Shown one piece after another: positions 25,040 to 33,333 of a stretch of 64,000 bases of DNA. The stretch lies in contig JAGQTV010000072.1 of NCBI GenBank assembly GCA_020438845.1, forward strand, positions 62,001 to 126,000. Reading direction: 5' to 3'. Position 1 is the first letter of the stretch, and each line of letters opens with the position of its first letter. This DNA comes from Mycobacterium sp. GTDB lineage: Bacteria; Actinomycetota; Actinomycetes; Mycobacteriales; Mycobacteriaceae. The notes beneath the pieces were generated by a model. That model had not been told where the DNA came from. It ran no database searches and saw nothing but the letters and a program-made list of their open reading frames with translations. A program made the translations under genes and the position numbers.

Positions 25040-25414
25040 CTAGTCGGCTTCGAGTCGAGCCCGGACCGCGGCGAGCCGTTCCCGCAACGCCTCCTCGTCG
25101 ATGACGCCACGCGCCAGCAGGGAATGAGCCAGGGCCACCAGCTGGCTTTCCGGGTAAGGCAAGTCGGCATAGCGCGTGGCCGACAACTCGTCTTCCTCGT
25201 CGCGGCGTTCCTTGAACGTGAATTCGACTTCATCATCGGGGGCGCAGGAGCGGTCCAGAACATCGCACAACCCGTCGAGACTGGTCTTCCACGGCGGCAA
25301 CGGGTTTTCCACGCCGTACTTGGCCGTCATGAGCGGCCAGGTCTGCCGCCGTTCCACGATCTCGTCGAGAACCTCGAATTCGGCGTCACCGCCGACCTCG
25401 TGGCCGGCGCTCAT
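25040..25414 (-). CDS. Nitrile hydratase/thiocyanate hydrolase accessory protein (activator-like)
   Basis: 124 residues. FEVLDEIVERRQTWPLMTAKYGVENPLPPWKTSLDGLCDVL and the C-terminal helix PESQLVALAHSLLARGVIDEEALRERLAAVRARL resemble the small NHase beta-like activators that help load the metal (the P15K gene of thiocyanate hydrolase operons is in a comparable place). No metal-ligand cysteines are essential here (one Cys pair is present). It starts at ATG 25414, overlapping the stop of the metal-subunit gene by four bases (ATGA), a sign of tight stoichiometry. Confidence is moderate because small NHase subunits and activators look alike. Confidence 0.6.
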   Translation of the reverse strand: MSAGHEVGGDAEFEVLDEIVERRQTWPLMTAKYGVENPLPPWKTSLDGLCDVLDRSCAPDDEVEFTFKERRDEEDELSATRYADLPYPESQLVALAHSLLARGVIDEEALRERLAAVRARLEAD

Positions 25415-26148
25415 TCTTCGATCGGGCGGACGGCGGGCCTCACCAACGGCGTGACGTTGGTGGTCACCCCCGGCTTGGGCAATGCCACGCCGATGAGGCA
25501 GTCGCGGGTGATGATCTCGGCGAGTTGGTCTTCAGTCCAGCCCTCGGTCCCCTCAGGGCGCATCGGCATGACCATGAAGCGGTGCTTCTGGTTGGAGTCC
25601 TCCACGCGGACCTCGACGCCCTCGGGCAGTTCGAGGCCGAACTCGGAGAGCACCTGCCGAGGCCAACGCACAATGCGCCGGCGGTAGTTAGGGGTGCGGT
25701 ACCACTCCGGGGAGTTCCCCAGGATGGGCCGCGGGTAGCAGGAGCACAGCGCACAGACGATCACGTGGTGCACCTCAGCAGTGTCCGCGAGAATCTTGAA
25801 CGCGGTGAAGTCACTCGGGGTGCCGAAGCCGGTCGGATCCAGCCAGTCCACGCCGACCTCCTTGGCGGCCGCTACCGCGTCGGCGAGTGCAAGCTTCTTG
25901 AACTCTGGGTCAACCCATGCTTTTGCCACCAGTCGGGCGGCCGGAGTGGGTCCGATCTGCTCGGCGTATTCGGTAAAGACGCGGTGCTGTTCGGCGGTGA
26001 AAAGGCCCTTCTCGATGCACAATTCGCGCAGCGCGATCTCCAGGACCTCGAAGTCCGTGATCTCGTCAACCATCGGTTTGACGGTTTGGACGTGGTCGCC
26101 GTCGATGCTGTGGTCGTGTCCGTGATCAGGCCCGTGATGATCAGGCAT
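25411..26148 (-). CDS. Nitrile hydratase alpha / thiocyanate hydrolase gamma-type metal-binding subunit
   Basis: 245 residues. VHHVIVCALCSCYPRPILG holds the claw Cys132, Cys135, Ser136, Cys137 that binds low-spin Co or Fe with two modified cysteine sulfenic/sulfinic acids. WYRTPNYRRRIVRWPRQVLSEFGLELPEGVEVRV and TRDCLIGVALP are conserved family blocks. Tyr after the claw fits the cobalt/thiocyanate-hydrolase branch (CTLCSCY), but residue 133 is Ala rather than Thr (Co) or Ser (Fe). The N-terminus is His/Asp-rich (PDHHGPDHGHDHSIDGDH), longer than usual, and could bind metal. The enzyme would hydrate a nitrile to an amide, or hydrolyse thiocyanate, in the cytosol with the beta subunit from the next gene upstream. 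Confidence 0.88.
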   Translation of the reverse strand: MPDHHGPDHGHDHSIDGDHVQTVKPMVDEITDFEVLEIALRELCIEKGLFTAEQHRVFTEYAEQIGPTPAARLVAKAWVDPEFKKLALADAVAAAKEVGVDWLDPTGFGTPSDFTAFKILADTAEVHHVIVCALCSCYPRPILGNSPEWYRTPNYRRRIVRWPRQVLSEFGLELPEGVEVRVEDSNQKHRFMVMPMRPEGTEGWTEDQLAEIITRDCLIGVALPKPGVTTNVTPLVRPAVRPIEE

Positions 26149-26180
26149 GGGCAGGTGGGTTTCCTTTCGGGATTTGAACG

Positions 26181-27017
26181 TCAGACGTCCTCGAGCCAGC
26201 GCTCGGGGATCTCGGTCTGCAAAGTGTCGTTGGCGGGTCCGGTGTAGTTATCCCACAGTTCGGATTGATTGAACCGGACGATGTACATCCACTCCGATTT
26301 GGCGTCCTCGCGATCCCAGGTCTCATCCTCGGGAGCGGGGGTTTCGTAGGTGACCTCGGCGATGATCCCTTCCGCGCCGCGGCAGTACTCCGGCGTGCGG
26401 GTGTAGAACATTGCGGGCAGTTCCTTGACTCTGACCCGGTCGCCGGCCTTGAACTTCGCTTCTCCGGCCTGCCCGCAGAAGCAATCCGGATCGCCCTTAC
26501 CCATCGCCTCACCGATGTGCTTGTTGCGCTTGACCTTGGACGGGTCTCCTTCGAACTTGGGCTTGGCCTCGGGGTATTGCCCGTTCAGTCCGCCCGCATA
26601 GCGCTCCTGCACCTCGGCCAGGCGGTCGGTGAGTTCACCCCAGCTGATGTACTGCTTCTCGATGAGGACCCGGCCGACCGACCACAGCCAGCGGCTGTAA
26701 TACGGCAGACCCAGATAGATGGCCCGGCCGACGTCGACGTTAGCCAGCCGACGACGTTCCTCGGAAACCCAGATGCCACCCCAGCCGAGAGCTTCGCAGA
26801 GCACATAGGTCATCAGTTCCCATTGCTCTTCTTCCTTGTTCTCGTAGAGGTGAGGGAAGTCCAACTCGCCGCCGACGTCGTGGGGCGTCTTCATGTAGGC
26901 GAGCCAGTGCTCGTGGGTGATCTCGTCCGGCGTCGGCCACTCCGGCACCTCGGGATAGATGGTCTTCAGCCGGGATACCAATGCCAGTTGTCGGGCTCGT
27001 TCCGCTGCAGTGGTCAC
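26181..27017 (-). CDS. Nitrile hydratase beta-type subunit (fused form)
   Basis: GTG 27017 gives 278 residues; the frame stays open to 27161 but that part is not family-like. N-terminal MKTPHDVGGELDFPHLYENKEEEQWELMTYVLCEALGWGG matches the beta-subunit start (HDMGG...WE). The middle helix pair YYSRWLWSVGRVLIEKQYISWGEL follows. C-terminal AKFKAGDRVRVKELPAMFYTRTPEYCRGAEGIIAEV is the SH3-like barrel that packs on the metal subunit. In thiocyanate hydrolases these halves are separate beta and alpha chains. Here they are one chain, as in nitrile hydratases. It is first in the operon, 32 bp before the metal subunit. Confidence 0.85.
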   Translation of the reverse strand: MTTAAERARQLALVSRLKTIYPEVPEWPTPDEITHEHWLAYMKTPHDVGGELDFPHLYENKEEEQWELMTYVLCEALGWGGIWVSEERRRLANVDVGRAIYLGLPYYSRWLWSVGRVLIEKQYISWGELTDRLAEVQERYAGGLNGQYPEAKPKFEGDPSKVKRNKHIGEAMGKGDPDCFCGQAGEAKFKAGDRVRVKELPAMFYTRTPEYCRGAEGIIAEVTYETPAPEDETWDREDAKSEWMYIVRFNQSELWDNYTGPANDTLQTEIPERWLEDV

Positions 27018-27057
27018 GGACAGAACTGTATCCCCAACGACGACGAGCCAAGTCGAT

Positions 27058-28179
27058 TTATCCCAACCCTCCACCGACAAGAAGCCCCAAGACCCAGGTG
27101 ATCCCCGCAGCACCGTAGCCGATCGACAATTGGCGCAACGCCCTTCGCAATGGAGGCGCACCCGACAACAGCCCGACGATCACGCCGGTACCGATGAGCG
27201 CGAGGCCAACCAGGACCGCAGCAACAACGACCGCAGACGTTCCGCTCATCCCGAACAGGTATGGCAGTACCGGAATTAGTGCTCCGGTGGCGAAGAACAG
27301 AAAACTCGACACTGCTGCGCCCAGACCCGTGCCAATGGCCTCGTGGCTTTCCTCGCTCTGCCCGACGATCTCACGACCCCGCTCGGCATTCTCACGGCCG
27401 GCGACACTCGGCTCGCTCAGAACCTCGGCGGCATGCGACTTGGCTTCGGCAGCACTCAAACCCCGGGCCCGATAGACCAGTTCGAGTTCGTTTGCGTTGA
27501 CATCGAGTTTTTTCAGCGCGGAGCCGACGTTCGGACTGGGCGCGGAGGCCGCCAACAATTCCCGCTGCGAGCTGACCGATACGTACTCACCGGCTCCCAT
27601 CGAAAGCGCCCCGGCAAGCAGACCGGCCAGGCCCGTCACCAGAACGGTGTGGCTGGACACCCCGCTGGCACTGACACCGAGGATGAGCGCCAGGTTGCTC
27701 ACCAGACCGTCATTGGCACCGAACACCGCTGCCCGGAAGCTGCCGGACAGCCGGTCGCGACCGCGCGCAGCCAGCGCTCTGATGACTTCCTCGTGGATCT
27801 GCTCGTCGGCGGCCATCGTCGGCGTGGCGTCGACGTCGTCGTCGTAGGCTGCACGGGCCTCGAACCGCTGCACCAGGGCCAGCACGAAAACCGACCCTAC
27901 GTGGCGCGCCATGAACGCCAGCGCCCTGGTGCCCAGGTCGGCGCGAAGGGGCTCACCGACCTGCTCCCCAAGAAGGTTGAGCCAATGCTGTTCATGGCGT
28001 TCCTCGGCGACCGCGATCGCAGAAAGGATTTCGCGCTCCTCACCGGAATGCTTAAGCGCCAGATCGCGGTACACCGCTGCTTCGGCGCGTTCGTTGGCCA
28101 GGTACCGGCGCCACCGCCGCAGATCGGCCGGCGTCGGGCCGATGTGACCAGCTGGCCGGGAAGCCGCGTCTTCGGTCAT
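27058..28179 (-). CDS. Ferritin-like domain fused to VIT1/CCC1 iron/manganese transporter (MbfA-like)
   Basis: ATG 28179 gives 373 residues; a frame open to 28698 runs antisense through the next gene and is a shadow. Residues about 20-150 form a rubrerythrin/ferritin-like four-helix domain with ANERAEAAVYRDLALKHSGEEREIL and AVAEERHEQHW carrying Glu and ExxH di-iron ligands, and a second Glu pair (EQIHEEVIRAL). The C-terminal half is the VIT1/CCC1 fold: RAAVFGANDGLVSNLALILGV, GLLAGALSMGAGEYVSVSSQRE, and GTGLGAAVSSFLFFATGALIPVLPYLF. MbfA-type proteins export iron from the cytosol under excess or oxidative stress. The gene diverges from the WS/DGAT gene. No iron-box is evident upstream. Confidence 0.88.
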   Translation of the reverse strand: MTEDAASRPAGHIGPTPADLRRWRRYLANERAEAAVYRDLALKHSGEEREILSAIAVAEERHEQHWLNLLGEQVGEPLRADLGTRALAFMARHVGSVFVLALVQRFEARAAYDDDVDATPTMAADEQIHEEVIRALAARGRDRLSGSFRAAVFGANDGLVSNLALILGVSASGVSSHTVLVTGLAGLLAGALSMGAGEYVSVSSQRELLAASAPSPNVGSALKKLDVNANELELVYRARGLSAAEAKSHAAEVLSEPSVAGRENAERGREIVGQSEESHEAIGTGLGAAVSSFLFFATGALIPVLPYLFGMSGTSAVVVAAVLVGLALIGTGVIVGLLSGAPPLRRALRQLSIGYGAAGITWVLGLLVGGGLG

Positions 28180-28396
28180 GGTTCGAAGACTAATCGGTCG
28201 GGTGGGAATCAGGGCTGCCAGCGGGGCGCGAAGCCGTGCTGGCGGCAGTACCCCGGCGGCAGTACGAGGACAGCTTCGATAAGCAAACGGCAACAGACCT
28301 GGGAAATGCCACGCATGCAAGCAGTGCTTGATGACAGTATGCCCCCAGCACCCAGATCGCGCGATCGCGGGCGAACCAAGAAACCGAGGAGGAAAC

Positions 28397-30016
28397 GTGG
28401 CGGACAGCCCGGAGGAGAAGGCCCCCGCTAGGAAGGCACCCGCCAAGAAGACGCCCGCGAAGAAAGCACCCGCCAAGAAAGCACCCGCCAAGAAGGCGGC
28501 AGCCGCGACACGCCCGAAGAAGGCGCCGGCCAAGAAGGCACCGGCCAAAAAGGCACCGGCCAAGAAGGCAGTGGCCAAGAAGGCACCGCCCAAGACCCTG
28601 CGGGGCGGCGAAACGACCACGGAGGCAAGGCGATTGGGAGGTTGGGACTTCGCGACGTGGCGCATGGCCACCGACGATCCCGTCATGAGGTCGACCATCC
28701 TGGGCGTGATGGTGATGGACTCCAGCCCGGACTGGGAACGGCTGACCGAGCGCTACGAGCGGGCCACCCGGCTTGCGCCGGTGCTGCGTTCGAAGATCGT
28801 GGAGGGTCCGACCGGACTGGAAACCCCGCGCATGGTCGTCGACCCGAACTTCGACTTGTCCTTCCACATGCTCCGTGTCCGGGCGCCCGAGGGCGCGTCG
28901 TGGACCGACATCCTCGAGGATGCGCGTAGGCAGAGCCTGACCGACTTCGACAAGGACCGGCCACTGTGGGGAGTGACCCTGCTGGAGGGCCTGCCAGGGG
29001 GCAAGTCGGTGCTCATCCAGAAGCTGCACCACGCCATCGCCGACGGCCAGGGCGCCGTGCAACTCGGCCTCGCGCTGCTCGATTTCACGCCCGAAGGCAA
29101 CGACCTCGGACCCATGCCCGAGGCTCCCGAACCGGTGGTACTGGACACCAAGGGATTCGTGCAGGCGGTGGTCCGCAACAACGTCGGGTGGGTCGCGAAG
29201 ACTGTCGAAGACGTCATCAAAGGCATTGGACCGCTAGCGCTCAACGCGGTCCGCAACCCGCTGAACCTGTTCAGTCGCGTTCGCCACACCGCGGGTTCGG
29301 TGGCACGTTTCACCAAGGTGTCACTGGAGCCGTTGTCACCGATCATGCAGGGCCGCAGCATCAACTACCACTTCGACACGATCGACATGGATTTCGGCAA
29401 ATTCAAGGCTGCCGCCAAGAAGCGCGACCGCACGGTCAACGATCTTTTCCTGGCCGCGATCAGCGTCGGCATGAACAGCTACCACGAGGCAATGGGCCAT
29501 CCGGTCAGTGAGTTGCGGATGAACATGCCCATTTCGCTGCGCACCTCCGCCGATCAAAGCAACGCGGTGACCATCGCGCGCTTCGAGATTCCGGTCAGCA
29601 ACGTGATCGACGACGTGTTGGAGGCAGCGGCGAACACCGTCCGCAGCTGGCGAGCCGAGCCGGCCCTCAAACTGGCCGACTACCTCGCCGAGCTGAGCCG
29701 ATTCCTGCCGCCGGAACTGGTGTCGGCCGCTGCCCAGACCTCCGACCTCACCGCCTCCAACGTCCCGGGAGTGCCGATACCGGTGTGGTTGGCCGGGGCG
29801 AAGGTCGAGCGGATGTACCCACTGGTCGGGACCATCGGTGCGGCGATCAACATCACGATGCTGACCTACTGCGACACCGCGAGTGTCGGGATCAGCTCCG
29901 ACGACGCGGCCATCGATGAGCGGTCAGCCCTGGTGGAGAGCCTGCGGCACGGTTTCCGTGAGGTGATCGGTCCGGATGTGCTGATCGGGGATCCGCTAGC
30001 CGGGGTGTCCGAATAG
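28397..30016 (+). CDS. WS/DGAT acyltransferase with lysine-rich AKKAP N-terminal repeats
   Basis: GTG 28397 is preceded by AGGAGG at ideal spacing, giving 539 residues. Residues 8-65 are repeats of AKKAPAKK, like the C-terminal tails of mycobacterial HupB and H1 histones. The acyltransferase begins with RLGGWDFATWRMATDDPVM. HHAIADG (H211-D216) is the catalytic HHxxxDG motif, and the C-terminal NVPGVPIPVWLAGAKVERMYPLVGTIGAAINITMLTYCDTASVGISSD matches the family. It would esterify fatty acyl-CoA to diacylglycerol or a fatty alcohol, storing lipid in inclusions. The basic tail could hold it to DNA or to the acidic lipid surface. It diverges from the VIT gene across 217 bp. Confidence 0.92.
   Translation: MADSPEEKAPARKAPAKKTPAKKAPAKKAPAKKAAAATRPKKAPAKKAPAKKAPAKKAVAKKAPPKTLRGGETTTEARRLGGWDFATWRMATDDPVMRSTILGVMVMDSSPDWERLTERYERATRLAPVLRSKIVEGPTGLETPRMVVDPNFDLSFHMLRVRAPEGASWTDILEDARRQSLTDFDKDRPLWGVTLLEGLPGGKSVLIQKLHHAIADGQGAVQLGLALLDFTPEGNDLGPMPEAPEPVVLDTKGFVQAVVRNNVGWVAKTVEDVIKGIGPLALNAVRNPLNLFSRVRHTAGSVARFTKVSLEPLSPIMQGRSINYHFDTIDMDFGKFKAAAKKRDRTVNDLFLAAISVGMNSYHEAMGHPVSELRMNMPISLRTSADQSNAVTIARFEIPVSNVIDDVLEAAANTVRSWRAEPALKLADYLAELSRFLPPELVSAAAQTSDLTASNVPGVPIPVWLAGAKVERMYPLVGTIGAAINITMLTYCDTASVGISSDDAAIDERSALVESLRHGFREVIGPDVLIGDPLAGVSE
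28424..28600. repeat. Imperfect 15-bp repeats encoding AKKAP units
   Basis: In-frame units of the form AAGRCACCSGCCAAG recur from about 28424 to 28600, encoding A-P-A-K-K and near variants. Two blocks are separated by AAAATRPKK. The periodicity in DNA is 15 bases, with some variation between units. Confidence 0.85.
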
Positions 30017-30087
30017 CCTATTTCTCAACGGATGTCGGCTTGGTCGATACGCCCGGTTCGGCAACCCACCTGGGTTAGGTTCGCTGC

Positions 30088-31350
30088 ATGACAATGCGGC
30101 GACGGATGTTCATGGCAGGCATCGGCGGAGCGGCGGCGGCAATCCCGTTGATGACCGCCTGTTCCCGAGATGACGGGGAGAATGGGGCAAGTAAGAAAGG
30201 TCCCCAGACGTCCTCCCCGCAGGAGCCCAAGGCGATCATCCCCGAACCGCTTACCGGCCACGCCCCTGGCGAGCTGATGTACAAGGAGTCCATCGACACC
30301 GACATCAAGGGCGCGCGGGCCTGGCGCATTCACTACGCCACCAAGGACGTCAACGACGTCGTTCACGAAGCCAGCGGACTGGTGATCGCCCCGGACGGGA
30401 AAGGCGAGAACCGGCCGTTACTCACCTGGTGTCACGGCACTACCGGTCTGGGTGATGCAGCGTGCCCCTCAGCGCGGCCCGACCCCGCCCGTGAGCTGAT
30501 CACGTACTTCGACCCGAAGTCCACCCAACAGATCGACTTCGGTGTACCTGGCCTGCAGGCGATGATCGACGCCGGCTGGGTGGTCTGCAGCACCGACTAC
30601 CAGGGCCTCGGAACCCCGGGCATGCACCAGTACCTAGTAAATCGCACCAACGCCCGCGACGGGCTCTACATTGCCCATGCCGCAACGAAACTCGACGCCG
30701 GAACGGGCACGACGCTGGGCGCCATGGGGTGGTCGCAGGGCGGTGGAGCGTCGGCCGCGCTGGCCGAACTCGACGCCGCCGACTACGGCGATCTCACATT
30801 GATCGGTGCCGTCGCGATGTCGCCGGGGGTCCCCTCGATCGTGCTGCGCAATCCCACCGGTATCGCGGCGTCTCTGACGGACAAATCGGTCCCGCCGGAC
30901 GCGCACCTGGTCATGCTGCTGGCCGGCGTCCAGGTGGCCAACCCGTCGAGCCTGACGATGTCGGAGGTCTTCACCCAACTGGGCATCGACCTCCTTGACG
31001 AGGCCTGGAACCAGCAACCCGTGCACCACCTCAATGACACCATCGCCCGGAACTTCCGCCTCGAAGGAGCTGTGCTCCGGCCGGATCCACCGAATTTCGG
31101 CGCCTGGGAGAACGCCATTGACGCAGGGTCGGCAGCCCAACACAAGCCCGTCGCACCCGTGCTGGTATGCATCGACGGCTTCGACGGCGGCACGGTGGTT
31201 CGGGTCTCCTGGCAGGACGCATACATCGACGCAGTGAAGAAACTTGGCGGCCAGGTCGACGTCAAGACCTATCCGAAAGCCGACCACTTCGCACTGCCGC
31301 ACGCCTGCGTGGGCGACGCGCTGGCGTGGCTGAATGCGAAACGGACGTGA
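30088..31350 (+). CDS. Secreted lipoprotein lipase/esterase (LIP family)
   Basis: 420 residues. TMRRRMFMAGIGGAAAAIPLMTAC combines an arginine-rich n-region with a lipobox ending in Cys25, so an exported lipoprotein. It belongs to the secretory-lipase (LIP, PF03583-like) alpha/beta hydrolases: LLTWCHGTTG (oxyanion region), VVCSTDYQGLG, nucleophile elbow GWSQG with S216, and late CIDGFDGGTV (Asp) and ADHFALPHACV (His). Likely hydrolyses acylglycerols or esters outside the membrane. Its stop overlaps the start of the linalool-dehydratase-like gene (GTGA), so the two are coupled. The WS/DGAT gene lies 71 bp upstream, giving a lipid-related cluster. Confidence 0.87.
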   Translation: MTMRRRMFMAGIGGAAAAIPLMTACSRDDGENGASKKGPQTSSPQEPKAIIPEPLTGHAPGELMYKESIDTDIKGARAWRIHYATKDVNDVVHEASGLVIAPDGKGENRPLLTWCHGTTGLGDAACPSARPDPARELITYFDPKSTQQIDFGVPGLQAMIDAGWVVCSTDYQGLGTPGMHQYLVNRTNARDGLYIAHAATKLDAGTGTTLGAMGWSQGGGASAALAELDAADYGDLTLIGAVAMSPGVPSIVLRNPTGIAASLTDKSVPPDAHLVMLLAGVQVANPSSLTMSEVFTQLGIDLLDEAWNQQPVHHLNDTIARNFRLEGAVLRPDPPNFGAWENAIDAGSAAQHKPVAPVLVCIDGFDGGTVVRVSWQDAYIDAVKKLGGQVDVKTYPKADHFALPHACVGDALAWLNAKRT

Positions 31351-32762
31351 CTCACGGGCATCTGCTGGAACCCACCGCTCGCCCGGTCGGCGAACTGAGT
31401 CCCGACGACCTGGAACTTCAGCGCTACCTGCTGGATCTGTCGCTGCAACCGCTGGACCGCTTCGACGGGTTCGCCCACATCGAGCAATACCTGCTCTCGG
31501 CGCTGCGCTACCAACTCAACTACGCCTGCTATGCGCTGGCGCTGGCGCAGTACGGCTACACCCCGGCGTTCACCGGCTACCTCACCGAGGCCCAGGCCAA
31601 CACCATAGAAAAGATGCGCGACAAGAAGGTATGGGGATATTGGGCGCACGAGTGCCTGCTGGGCTACCAGCGTTGGGATCCCGATCCGATCAAATTCGCG
31701 AACGTGATGTATACCGGGTTTTTCGGGGCGATGATCGCGATGTTCGAGACGCTCAACGACGACCGGTTCTCCAAACCCGGCGCACTGACGCTGCGCTGGA
31801 ACGACGACACCGAATACGTCTACGAGTTCTCGTCGCTGTGCGAGGCGATCGTGCACAACATGGACATCAGCGACCACGGCCCGCTGTACCCGTGCGAGCC
31901 GCGGCTGATCTACCCGATGTGCAACGCCTTCTCGCTATCCACGCTGCTCGCCCACGACCGGTTGCACGGCACCGATTACAGCGCCGACCGCGTCGAGCAG
32001 ATGGCGCAGGCCTTCCTCGACCACAGGTACCTGCGGCCGGACAACCGCTTCCTGGCCTGTCGGGGCCCGTTCAAGTTCTACATGGGCCCCTCGGTGGGCA
32101 ACGACGGAGTGATGTCCTACTGGCTGGATTTCGCCATGCCCGACCAGGCCACCAAGACATTTGAGAACCTTCGGGAGAACCTCCTTGAGGTCACCGACGA
32201 CGATGTCAAACTCCAGGCGACCCCGTGGGAGACCCTGGATCCGGGTAACTACACCCGCGGTACCGGCATGAGCCGGGTGTCGGTGATGGCCGCCGCAAAG
32301 GAGCATGGTGACAACGATCTGGCCGACGCACTGGAGCACTCGCTAGACAAGCGCTACCAGGTCGTGCGGCAGAACGGAGCCAGGGCCTACGCCGGAATTT
32401 CCAGCTGGGGCAACGCGGGTCACGTGCTGGCCCGGTTCACCACGAAGCGCGCGATGGCCCACCTGCTCGCCGGTGAGGTCCCCCCGCCTTGGAGGAGCGG
32501 ACCGATTCTGCAGCAGGCGGCCTACCCGGATGTTCTGGTCGCCCGGGCAGTGACCGACGGGCGAGCACTTGATCTGGTGCTGCGGCCCGGAAACCACGGA
32601 GGCCGAACGGTGTTGGGCATCGGACGGCTGGCCCCGCAACACGACTACCTGGTAACGGGCGGGGTCGATGAGAAGGTCACCGCAGATTACGACGGCACGG
32701 CACTTCTGACCGTCGACCTCGACGACCGACGCGAGGTAATGCTTCGTCCCCTCGACCCGTAG
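31347..32762 (+). CDS. Linalool dehydratase/isomerase-like (Ldi-domain) protein
   Basis: GTG 31347 overlaps the lipase stop and gives 471 residues; no signal peptide. The region NVMYTGFFGAMIAMFETLNDDRFSKPGALTLRW, HGPLYPCEPRLIYPMCNAF and TLLAHDRLHGTDYSA matches the Ldi domain (alpha/alpha barrel). C183 and C192 are nine residues apart, as are the two catalytic cysteines of Castellaniella linalool dehydratase-isomerase. Known members hydrate or isomerise terpene alcohols; others have no known substrate. Without export signal it would act in the cytosol, while its coupled neighbour is secreted. Its last 76 bp overlap a convergent membrane-protein gene. Confidence 0.75.
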   Translation: MTHGHLLEPTARPVGELSPDDLELQRYLLDLSLQPLDRFDGFAHIEQYLLSALRYQLNYACYALALAQYGYTPAFTGYLTEAQANTIEKMRDKKVWGYWAHECLLGYQRWDPDPIKFANVMYTGFFGAMIAMFETLNDDRFSKPGALTLRWNDDTEYVYEFSSLCEAIVHNMDISDHGPLYPCEPRLIYPMCNAFSLSTLLAHDRLHGTDYSADRVEQMAQAFLDHRYLRPDNRFLACRGPFKFYMGPSVGNDGVMSYWLDFAMPDQATKTFENLRENLLEVTDDDVKLQATPWETLDPGNYTRGTGMSRVSVMAAAKEHGDNDLADALEHSLDKRYQVVRQNGARAYAGISSWGNAGHVLARFTTKRAMAHLLAGEVPPPWRSGPILQQAAYPDVLVARAVTDGRALDLVLRPGNHGGRTVLGIGRLAPQHDYLVTGGVDEKVTADYDGTALLTVDLDDRREVMLRPLDP

Positions 32763-33283
32763 AGCAGAAGGCCGCCCGCAATGGCCAATGCCGGACCTGC
32801 GGCATGGAAAGTGAAGTCCCACAGTCGGTTTGCTTCGAAATCATAAAGCCCGAAGACGTGCATGTCCAAGACACCGAGTTCGAAGATCACCGCACCCACA
32901 ACCAGAAGCAGTGCGCCCGGACCGCGCGGGGTCGATCGTAGCGTGACCGAGCGACTCATCGAGAGCGCAGCGGCGAAGGTCAGCAGGTAGACCGTAGTGC
33001 GCAGCAACCACATCCACAGAGATCCGCTGTTCTGTGCCGCACCGGCCCACACCAGCACCGGAGGCCCGCATAGGCCCAGGGCGCAGCCCAGTGCTGCGTA
33101 GCGAAAGACCGCCAACGGATGCGCAGTCGCTTCGGTGATTGCGGGAATCACCAGCGTCTGCCCGGGGGCGGGACGACGGGCGACGGGCGCGAAGAGCATC
33201 GGCGTCGGACCGGTGCGGCCCAGCGCCCGGCGTACCCGGCCTAATGCCGTCAGGACGAGAAAGCCAATGATGCAACAGGTCAT
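32687..33283 (-). CDS. Hypothetical membrane protein (about 5 TM)
   Basis: ATG 33283 gives 198 residues; GTG 33286 or 33289 are alternatives. Hydrophobic helices are near 1-15, 62-82, 90-110, 125-150 and 160-180. VIFELGVLDMHVFGLYDFEANRLWDFTFHAAGPALAIAGG has conserved-looking Asp and His in membrane helices. No family is recognised. The C-terminal 25 residues (SRGRSITSRRSSRSTVRS) are encoded over the last 76 bp of the Ldi-like gene on the other strand, an overlap that would be unusual; the true stop is fixed, so the overlap is real if the gene is. It diverges from the large membrane gene at 33334. Confidence 0.55.
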   Translation of the reverse strand: MTCCIIGFLVLTALGRVRRALGRTGPTPMLFAPVARRPAPGQTLVIPAITEATAHPLAVFRYAALGCALGLCGPPVLVWAGAAQNSGSLWMWLLRTTVYLLTFAAALSMSRSVTLRSTPRGPGALLLVVGAVIFELGVLDMHVFGLYDFEANRLWDFTFHAAGPALAIAGGLLLYGSRGRSITSRRSSRSTVRSAVPS

Positions 33284-33333
33284 CACCACTAATCATGGAT
33301 GATCGAACGAGTCGGGGTGAAAGGATTCGCGCC

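Noticed and set aside
28180-28698. N-terminal extension of the VIT gene rich in AGAFLAG
   Set aside because: It is the antisense reading of the Lys-rich repeats of the WS/DGAT gene.
30068-30090. GGTTAGGTTCGCTGC resembling half of an IdeR iron box before the lipase
   Set aside because: Only the first half (TTAGGTT) fits; the second half does not.
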